Below the pieces are notes generated by a model. The model searched no databases. It was not told where the DNA came from and saw only the letters and a list, made by a program, of their open reading frames with translations. From NCBI GenBank assembly GCA_020633555.1, contig JACKDL010000035.1, forward strand, positions 1 through 59,049: 59,049 nucleotides of DNA, given 5' to 3'. Position 1 is the first letter of the stretch; every line of letters begins with the position of its first letter. This document shows positions 53,501 to 59,049 of the stretch, one piece after another. Both the position numbers and the translations under genes were made by a program. Origin of the DNA: Myxococcales bacterium (GTDB lineage Bacteria > Myxococcota_A > Bradymonadia > UBA7976 > UBA1532).

Positions 53501-54412
53501 CCGGGTGGCCAGGCTGTCGAAGTCCTGAACGCCGATCAGCCCCCGCTCAGTCTCCTTCACGTCGCGGTGCTGGGCTTGCAGGTAGCGGTACAGCACCAGG
53601 CGCAGCAGCACCGTGTCCACGGCGGCCACCACCTGCTTGCGCAGCAGCGGGTCACCCTCCAGATCGGCCAGGGAGGGCGCCGGTGCGTCGGCCGGCAGAT
53701 CGGCCAGCACCCGCGCTGCGGGGGCAAAGGTCTGCTCCGCCCGGGCCTCGTCCAGCAGGCCGCGGACCAGGCGGGCGCGCTGGTGGCCCATGAAGGCCAC
53801 GAACTCGTCGTCCAGCCGGTGGCCGCCGTACAGGTGGGTGTCGAAGTCGAAGCGCAGATCGCCCTGTACCTGACGCCGCAGCCGGGCCAGCAGGTTTGCT
53901 GCCTTGCCAGCCCCCGCGGCCGGCGCCGCGTCGACCACGGCCCAGGTGGCCATGGTGGCGGCCTGCAGGCTGCCGAACAGCGCCGCCAGCGTGCTGGACT
54001 GTCCGAGCTTCTCGGGGGTGAACCGCTGACGGCGGGCGAAGGGGTCGCCGTTCAGGGGGAACAGCACCAGGAAATGGGGGCTGGCCAGCGCGAACAGGTG
54101 GGGGGCCTGATCGGGGGCGCTGGCCTTGATGCGCCGGTGGAGCTCGACGGCCTCGCGCTGCAGGGTGCGCAGGCCGGCGCCGTCCATGGCCCGGGCGCTG
54201 CGCTCGCCGTCATAGCGGACCCACAGCCGGGGCGCACGCACCCCGCCCGCAGGCCAGGCCCGCTGGGTGCCGCGCAGCCCTGCCCGCTCTGCCAGCAAGG
54301 GATCCGGCGACGCTTCGAAGCCGCGGGCGGCCAGCCACGCGAAGAACTGCGGTTCGCTGGCCAGCGCGCCGCGGAGCTGATCGGCCAAGTCAGTGGGGGT
54401 CGACGGCGACAT
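50582..54412 (-). CDS. PglX/Eco57I-type adenine-specific DNA methyltransferase, defence module
   Basis: This 1276-aa protein has an N6-adenine methyltransferase core: motif I DPTCGGGIF (Asp513) and motif IV NPPW (Asn738-Trp741), with RKEQGAYFT ahead of the SAM site as in Eco57I/PglX proteins. The N-terminal 450 residues are helical and the C-terminal 400 (GLPVPRW, typical of the target-recognition region) likely read DNA. No PD-(D/E)XK nuclease motif was seen, so it probably only methylates. The ATG shares TGATG with the helicase stop, so it is co-translated with it. The middle (about 51.0-51.9 kb) looks less G+C-rich than the flanks, hinting at transfer. Confidence 0.85.
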   Translation of the reverse strand: MSPSTPTDLADQLRGALASEPQFFAWLAARGFEASPDPLLAERAGLRGTQRAWPAGGVRAPRLWVRYDGERSARAMDGAGLRTLQREAVELHRRIKASAPDQAPHLFALASPHFLVLFPLNGDPFARRQRFTPEKLGQSSTLAALFGSLQAATMATWAVVDAAPAAGAGKAANLLARLRRQVQGDLRFDFDTHLYGGHRLDDEFVAFMGHQRARLVRGLLDEARAEQTFAPAARVLADLPADAPAPSLADLEGDPLLRKQVVAAVDTVLLRLVLYRYLQAQHRDVKETERGLIGVQDFDSLATRTLAVDGEKYRKRQEDAKAARSITQAEQLGFNFDTPAPVAVVDAQAFVEGMRQASAHYQQSAGGDLHRGRLAKAADLFFEQILTDPELRDEYATLIEGTRANRYSFNYEDLDPRAFQRFYEDTIGTDIGVSHVDGRTQVVARLRNRKEQGAYFTDERLCRWLADRTLGRWFDGWKQRLLAALPPGHPVGPDGLAPVQALLDELCGVSVIDPTCGGGIFLRAAFEAMSAWRGPVAEELGQNLTDAAKAALADHPQHRLLLPEIPLGDWEWHLLLHALYGVDVDVKAINVASNMLTLSALTYRPAGLAFPSFINTNLKRGNALVSPVGPDERQGFARRHRKDLKTLLGLRGQLRQPDLSLQAWVELEAQATALTQEIVRAEVERAWGGVFGDVPGAERQARVDQVGVCLYEAEFPEVFFDADGTLRADAGFTVVLGNPPWEAPAKALKQFLPEYEPEYRSLSKGAAKAVEDELLAKPSIQERWVHFQASIDDYRTLLAHSGYRHQSCKVRGKNEGTQNTLYAFTTELAWRSMRVGGLAGLVLDGGLWNDLSSSGVRRLMLDQCRLDRDRRVQNNNRGIFGDVDGRQKFGGVVFERGGPTESFSAVFVRTSLDQLDRFEQDAATLEANVIRRDPRENYPIPEIRSPEHWTFERSFSAHPLLADAPWNVEVYTRELHAADQRDFFVGDAVGRLPLIQGTQFNHWGVHDGGDVEAWVDVGDDGAGGFLRAKQEGRIYKAIAEFIGATGAKTAAAEAWVKARTGNAAIPVEWLSLDWDDARLAWRDVARNDDRRTLIAAVIPPRCAVSHTAPFVRSLQPVVTEEGVGWKRQFEPPQLWFLAGILTSYACDSVVRSRLSKTHVTRQFFLGLPVPRWADTPTHRRIADLAARLTCRPATPEKPWADYTALAAEVGLTPERDGLTDPDARRDAEVELNALACELYGLDRAAFRFLMDTLFDTPAHRDTHRTYRDAVLARGWG

Positions 54413-57400
54413 CAGCGTGCTCCCGGGTGGCTGGGGGCAATGAGCGTGGCGGCCTGCACCTCGACGCGCAGCCCACTCCAGGTTCGGTCGGTGCTCTGCA
54501 GCGGCAGTTCAGGGCCAGGGCGATCTGCGCCCGCCGCCTCGCGGGCCGGCGCGAACAGGGCCTCTTCCAAGGCGGCCTGGCCTGCCTCGGTGGCCGCCCA
54601 GCGGGGCTGACTCTTGATGCGCAGCAGGTAGCTCCGCACCGTCTGCGGATCCTGGTCGCCCGCGACGAGCCAGTGCACCTTCTGGGGCTCCAGCCACTCC
54701 AGCGCAGCCTCCAGCAGGCGGATACCCGCTGGGGCCTCGAAGAGCTCGGGGCGGACGCCCGCCTCGCGCTCCAGCGCCTCCAGGGCCTCACGGGCGGCCA
54801 GCTTCAGCTCGTCAGTGGCGCTGGGGCGCCGGCGTGGGGCCTGGCGCGCCAGCAACTGCGCCTGCACTTGGGCGTTGTGCGCGGCGAGCGTGCGCTTCGC
54901 CGCCCGCTGCAGGCTGGCGTCCAGCGCTTTCAGGGTGTCGATCCACGCGCGGGCCCGCAGGCCTGGGGCGGTGCCGGCGGGGGCACCTGCCGTCAGGCTG
55001 CGCACCACGCCGTCCAGGTCGTTGGGCAAGGGATGGTCGAGCCCGGCGGCGGCCACCACCACGTTCGCCGGGATGGCGCCGCCCAGAGTGGCGCCGGTCT
55101 CGCCCAGCGGCCGCAGCTCGACGCTGATGAGCCACTGCGCATCGGGCCCTTCGGCCTGGCCGCGCTGGACGCAGGCCACCACGGGCGACGGGGCGTCCAG
55201 GGGACTGGGCTGGGCCTTGCGCCAGGCGGCCAGGCGGCGGTGCCCGTCGAACCCGGCGCCGCTGTGCTCGCTGGTGCCCTCGACCCGGGTCTGCGCGGCG
55301 ATGGCGTCGGCCTGGCCCTGGTCGAGTACGGCGCGGGCAGCCTCGGCCACGTCGCCGCCCGCCTGCCGGGCCCGGGTCACGGCGTCAGTGAGTTCGTGGA
55401 ACAGCAGCTCGTCGAAGCGGGTGTCCCGCATGGCCCCTTCGGCCTTGTCGAACAGGCGGGCCTGCAGGGTGACCTCGGCCTCGATGGCCGGGGCGCTCCA
55501 GCAGTAATGGATGTCGACCACATTCTGGCCGGTCTGCGGGTCCAGCCGGCCGCCGCCGCGGCGGTCCACGCGGCCGATGCGCTGCTCCACCACCATGGGG
55601 TTCCAGGGCAGGTCCAGGTGGACGAGCACCGTGGCATCCTGCAGGTTCTGGCCGACGCTGATGGCCTCGGAGCCCACCAGGATCTCCAGCTCGCCGCCCA
55701 TCTCGTGGACCGCGGCGGCGCCCGAGCGGGCCTTGGGGGCGAAGGCGGCCAGCACGCTGGCGCGGGGCTTGGCCTGGGCGTGGCGGCCCGCGGTCAGCAG
55801 CAGTTGGCGGCGCTCGTCCGCCTTGGCGGCTTGCACGCTGCGCTGCCATGTCTCGGCGTCCAGGGCCGTGGCGCGGTGGCTGCCGGGGTAGTAGGCGAAG
55901 CCTTCGCCGCCGCCCAGCGCCAGGCCGATGCGGCGGTCGGGGAAGCGAGCCACCAGGCGGCGGAACATGCGCACCGCGGTGTCGGCGTAGGCCGCCACGA
56001 GGATCACCTTGCGGCGCTGACCCACGTGGTCGCTGGTGGTGGCCAGGAGCTGCAGGGCGTTGGGGTCGGCCTCGTCCAGATCGTGAGTCAGCAGCCCCTT
56101 GAGGGCGTCGATGCGATCCAGGTCGGCGTTCACGTCCAGGTCGATGAGCCGGCTGACGGCGGCGCGCGCCCCCTCTGCGTCCAGGTCGCGCAGGGCCGCC
56201 TCGACGTTGGCGCGGCGGTTGTCCTCGGCCCGGCTGTGCTGCACCTGGAACAGGGCGTCGTCGTCGTCGCCCGGTTCCATGGCGTCGGTGATCTGGTCGG
56301 TGCGCAGGTACACCTCGCGCAGCCAGTCGCGCAGCGCGGCGACCGGATCGCTGTGATCGCGGACCACCTCCAACGCCCGCCTGAACTCGCGCAGGCGCCG
56401 CTCAACGCCCGCCAGGGAGACCGCCAGCGCGAAGAGCGAGCTTTCGGCGCGCTTGTAGAGCTGCAGTACGAAGCTGCGGTGCAGGTTCGACTGGCCGGTC
56501 GCCTCGTCGGGGTTCAGGGCGCGCAGCAGCGCCGAGAAGGGCTCGCGGTAGGCGATCTGCACCTGGCCCAGGGTGCGGGCGAGTTGCTGAAAGAAGGCGG
56601 CGTGCTCGGGCTGGGCGGGGGTAGCGTCGGCGTGCACCCGGCGGGTGGGGAACGCGTCGCTGCCGTAGATGCGGGCGATCTGGTGCCGAGTGCGCTGCAC
56701 GAAGACGGCGCCGAAGAGCTGGTTGTAGGTGGTCTGATCCAGCTCGCCGAAATCGCGGGCGTGGCTGGAATCAATGGGGTCGTAGAGGTGGAGTGTGCGC
56801 GCGATGGCCGGCGTCCCCAGGCCGGGGTAGCGGCGGATGAGGTCGGTGCGCTCCACCCAGGCGGGGGCCAGGTAGTTGTAGATATCCTCGCGGCTGTTGT
56901 TCCACGGCGTGGCGCTGATCAGGAGCACCATCCGGTCGGGGTCACCCCGGAGCCAGTGGTTCAGGTGCTCCCACAGCTTGTTTCGGCGGTTGCGCAGGGT
57001 CTCGTGGGCCTCGTCCACCAGCAGGAGCTGGTAGCGGCCGAGCATGGCTTCCAGGCCCGCGTCTTCCAGCGGCTTGCGTTCAATGACGTGCCGGTTCAGT
57101 CGGCTGAAAGAGTTCGGATCCAAGCCGATGGCTTCGGCGTCCGCCGCCCACTGTTCGTGGAGCTTCCGGGGGGCGAGGACCCCGAAGTCGGTGATGGCGT
57201 GGGCCCGGCGAAGAGACCAGGCCGTCCCCAAGGCGGTGATGGTCTTGCCGAGACCCACCGAGTCGGCCAGGAACGCGATGCGGTTGGCCAGCAGGCGTGC
57301 GCGCAGGGCCTCGACCCCCACGATCTGCTCGGGGCTGGGGTCGATCTGGCGGTCCACGTCGGGGAAGGCTGGCAGGTCGAGGATCCGGACGGCGTCGAGC

Positions 57401-58623
57401 TGGTCGGCGTGGCGCTGCGCCAGCCACGCCAGGTGCGCCGTGGGCGCCCGAAGGGTGCGGTCGCGGCCGGCCTGCCAGACCTCCAGGAGCCCGGGGGTCT
57501 CGAAGGTCGGGGGCGAGGGCGGCTGCCAGGCCTCGATCACTTCCAGCAGCGAGGGCTCCGGGGGGACCGCCTCTTCCCAGCGCCGGTCGAACCACTCGGC
57601 CAGACGGGCGAGCTGCTCGGGCTGCTCCAACACGGCGTCCAGCTCCAGGTTGCCGCCGTGCCCCAGCCCGCTATGGGAGAGGTTGGAGCTGCCCAGCGCG
57701 GCCTTGCCCACCAGCCGCCCCAGGGAGTCGGGCTGGTCGCTCAGCCCGACGAAGAGCTTCGCGTGCAGGAAGGTGTCGGGGTAGACGCGCACCTCGAGCC
57801 GGCCGGACTGGACCGCAGCCCGACACGCCTCGGCGAAGCCCACGTCGGGATCGACCTCCAAGGCGCGCTCGACGTCCTCGGCAAGCTGCTGGGTGACCGC
57901 GCGGGGCGTCAGCGCCAGGGCGGTGGCGCCATCGGTGCGGCCCGAGAAGAGCAGCCGCATGCGCTGGATGGGGTCGGCCTTCCGCGCGAGCAGCCGTAGC
58001 AGCCGCACCAGCCCGCCGCGGTACAGAAACCCCGAGGCCAGGCGCACATCGGTGAGCATCCGGCCCGCCTGGAACTGGGTCAGCAGTCCTTCGAGCAGGG
58101 TGTCCATGGACAGACGGGGATCAGTGTTGTCGCCCAGCAACCACTGACGGGGGAGCACGATGCGGGGCAAGGGCACCAGGAAGCGGGGCGTGCCGTCCCG
58201 CGTGCCCAGGGGCGTACACTGGCCGGTCTCGTCGATGTGCAGGCCAGGCGCGAGATCGAGTGTGCGGCAGGCGCCGTCCAGGGCGGCCTCGTCGGGCGCG
58301 GCCAACCAAAGCGCTGGTTGGCGCTGCGGCCCATCGGCCGCGGGGACCAGCCACTCAATGCGGTGCATCGATCCCGCCTGGACCTTGGATGCCAGCGCAT
58401 CGGCGTCGACCGCCTCGCCCGTGCGTGCCGTGGCATCCACGACGACGGCTGGCAGGGGGAGCGGCTGGTCCAGGAAGAGCGGTCGCGTCGCAACAGGCGG
58501 CCGAGCCCGGATGGCAAGGCGCTGAACGGGGGTCTGGTCGACGCCCACGAGGTTCTCGAGTTCCGCCCCGCTAGCGACACGAAGCTCGGCGCCCCGCACA
58601 TCCCACGGCCTGATTTCTTCCAT
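54412..58623 (-). CDS. PLD-nuclease/SNF2-family helicase fusion, defence module
   Basis: This 1403-aa protein has an N-terminal PLD-like nuclease domain (His287-x-Lys289 in FLHAKLFVG, GSSNLSHSG and NLELD) and a SNF2-type helicase: Walker A GLGKT (Lys460), DEAH box (Asp537), LLISATPWNN, and motif VI QRIGRVDRRG (Gln1014). The last 250 residues are helical. ATG 58623 was chosen, with a G-rich run as ribosome site; a TTG at 58653 is possible. It is the first gene of the operon. SNF2 helicases next to such methyltransferases occur in class 1 DISARM (DrmD), while the PLD domain recalls DrmC; here both are in one chain. It may track along and cut unmethylated DNA, which is inference. Confidence 0.85.
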   Translation of the reverse strand: MEEIRPWDVRGAELRVASGAELENLVGVDQTPVQRLAIRARPPVATRPLFLDQPLPLPAVVVDATARTGEAVDADALASKVQAGSMHRIEWLVPAADGPQRQPALWLAAPDEAALDGACRTLDLAPGLHIDETGQCTPLGTRDGTPRFLVPLPRIVLPRQWLLGDNTDPRLSMDTLLEGLLTQFQAGRMLTDVRLASGFLYRGGLVRLLRLLARKADPIQRMRLLFSGRTDGATALALTPRAVTQQLAEDVERALEVDPDVGFAEACRAAVQSGRLEVRVYPDTFLHAKLFVGLSDQPDSLGRLVGKAALGSSNLSHSGLGHGGNLELDAVLEQPEQLARLAEWFDRRWEEAVPPEPSLLEVIEAWQPPSPPTFETPGLLEVWQAGRDRTLRAPTAHLAWLAQRHADQLDAVRILDLPAFPDVDRQIDPSPEQIVGVEALRARLLANRIAFLADSVGLGKTITALGTAWSLRRAHAITDFGVLAPRKLHEQWAADAEAIGLDPNSFSRLNRHVIERKPLEDAGLEAMLGRYQLLLVDEAHETLRNRRNKLWEHLNHWLRGDPDRMVLLISATPWNNSREDIYNYLAPAWVERTDLIRRYPGLGTPAIARTLHLYDPIDSSHARDFGELDQTTYNQLFGAVFVQRTRHQIARIYGSDAFPTRRVHADATPAQPEHAAFFQQLARTLGQVQIAYREPFSALLRALNPDEATGQSNLHRSFVLQLYKRAESSLFALAVSLAGVERRLREFRRALEVVRDHSDPVAALRDWLREVYLRTDQITDAMEPGDDDDALFQVQHSRAEDNRRANVEAALRDLDAEGARAAVSRLIDLDVNADLDRIDALKGLLTHDLDEADPNALQLLATTSDHVGQRRKVILVAAYADTAVRMFRRLVARFPDRRIGLALGGGEGFAYYPGSHRATALDAETWQRSVQAAKADERRQLLLTAGRHAQAKPRASVLAAFAPKARSGAAAVHEMGGELEILVGSEAISVGQNLQDATVLVHLDLPWNPMVVEQRIGRVDRRGGGRLDPQTGQNVVDIHYCWSAPAIEAEVTLQARLFDKAEGAMRDTRFDELLFHELTDAVTRARQAGGDVAEAARAVLDQGQADAIAAQTRVEGTSEHSGAGFDGHRRLAAWRKAQPSPLDAPSPVVACVQRGQAEGPDAQWLISVELRPLGETGATLGGAIPANVVVAAAGLDHPLPNDLDGVVRSLTAGAPAGTAPGLRARAWIDTLKALDASLQRAAKRTLAAHNAQVQAQLLARQAPRRRPSATDELKLAAREALEALEREAGVRPELFEAPAGIRLLEAALEWLEPQKVHWLVAGDQDPQTVRSYLLRIKSQPRWAATEAGQAALEEALFAPAREAAGADRPGPELPLQSTDRTWSGLRVEVQAATLIAPSHPGAR

Positions 58624-58710
58624 GGATTGCCCCCCGTGCCCCAAGGTCCGCAAGTATGCCGGCTGGCCGGATCGGTGTGAAGCCGGGGGATGGCGGGAAC
58701 TGAAGCGCCC

Positions 58711-59049
58711 AGCGGCAGATGCTCACAGCGGGGCAGCAGGGCGTGCGCGCCGAGGATCGACTGTTTGTGTTCCCGGCAGTCCACGAGGTGTTCGGCCCGC
58801 TGCACTTGAGCGCAGCGGTCCGCACGTCCGCGAGGTTGGCCCAGGTCGCCGTGCTGCGCTTGAGTGCGAGGTCGCGATTCAAAGCCACGTCGGAGATGAC
58901 GAGCACGGCAGAGACCCGTTTCGGGATGCACAGCCGTGCCGTCCGCGACTGCCTGTTGCTGTGCGCCTCAGATCGGCCCGCGCACGCGGCTGCTGGCCGC
59001 GAACGTGCCCGTGGCGCCGTCCGATACTGCGGTCTTCACCGGGTCGGTC
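58711..59049 (+). repeat. Long direct repeat, right copy (cut by window end)
   Basis: The right partner of 49915-50252, starting 88 bp upstream of the helicase start. It likely extends beyond the window. It has the same block order with substitutions and one 1-nt indel; minus-strand frames that look conserved (starting MLV, then RDLALKR and TWANL) differ at about a third of residues, more than expected for a protein under constraint at this DNA identity. It probably lies upstream of the operon promoter. Confidence 0.78.

Noticed and set aside
58571..58906. Minus-strand frame in the right direct repeat as a gene
   Set aside because: Its left-copy counterpart (49565-50110) differs at about a third of residues and the copies have a 1-nt indel, so protein constraint is not supported.
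1..59049. tRNA, rRNA or riboswitch genes
   Set aside because: Gaps between genes were read for cloverleaf or known leader motifs and nothing convincing was seen; an Infernal/tRNAscan run would be decisive.

Overview
The window is very G+C-rich, gene-dense DNA from what looks like a Myxococcota-type (former delta-proteobacterial) genome. The clues are many lipoproteins with lipoboxes, an acidic thrombospondin-type-3 repeat protein ending in a Cys / hydrophobic / poly-Arg tail like a MYXO-CTERM signal, a MopE-type metal-binding protein, DUF4124, DUF4157-like and MshEN-domain proteins, and many GTG starts with 1-4 bp gene overlaps. This placement is inference from gene content, not a phylogeny. 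No rRNA, tRNA or CRISPR array was seen.

Layout. 1-93 is the tail of a Cys-rich protein. 103-5255 (minus) holds hemE, a HemY/HemG-type oxidase, a double AAA module ATPase and tsaB, with serC divergent at 5331. 6397-9003 is a lipoprotein CHAT-type peptidase. 9011-16928 has a DUF4124 protein, an AarF/UbiB kinase, a MshEN-domain protein, two oligopeptide ABC ATPases, and an anti-sigma-like protein with its ECF sigma factor. 17057-21955 has an APH-fold kinase, a Y1 (REP-associated type) transposase, a TruC-like pseudouridine synthase, a DUF72 protein and an SH3 protein. 22128-29363 has a lipoprotein with a pilin-like C-terminus, a DUF2914 protein behind a near-perfect sigma-54 promoter, the TSP3 repeat protein and a RuvC-fold-like protein. 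29377-35486 has a PAS-GGDEF-degenerate EAL protein, an Ala-rich helical protein, a DUF4157-like protein that has lost its zinc motif, a small unknown protein, and a VanW/glycosyltransferase-like fusion. 35641-48948 is mostly envelope: HEAT-repeat, phosphodiesterase and phosphatase-like lipoproteins; a MopE lipoprotein / beta-barrel / DUF547 operon; and a GH-like / SMP-30-like / CaiB / coiled-coil operon, then a TlpA thioredoxin.

The most striking region is 48949-59049. A two-gene minus-strand operon encodes a PLD-nuclease/SNF2-helicase fusion (1403 aa) and a PglX/Eco57I-type adenine methyltransferase (1276 aa). This looks like a self-contained restriction or anti-phage module related in parts to BREX and class 1 DISARM, but no drmA, drmB, drmC or BREX core genes are visible. 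It is bracketed by about 338-bp direct repeats (49915-50252 and 58711-59049). Its left side carries a large inverted repeat with paired hairpins and three different tandem-repeat arrays. The architecture suggests a repeat-bounded, transferable defence cassette.
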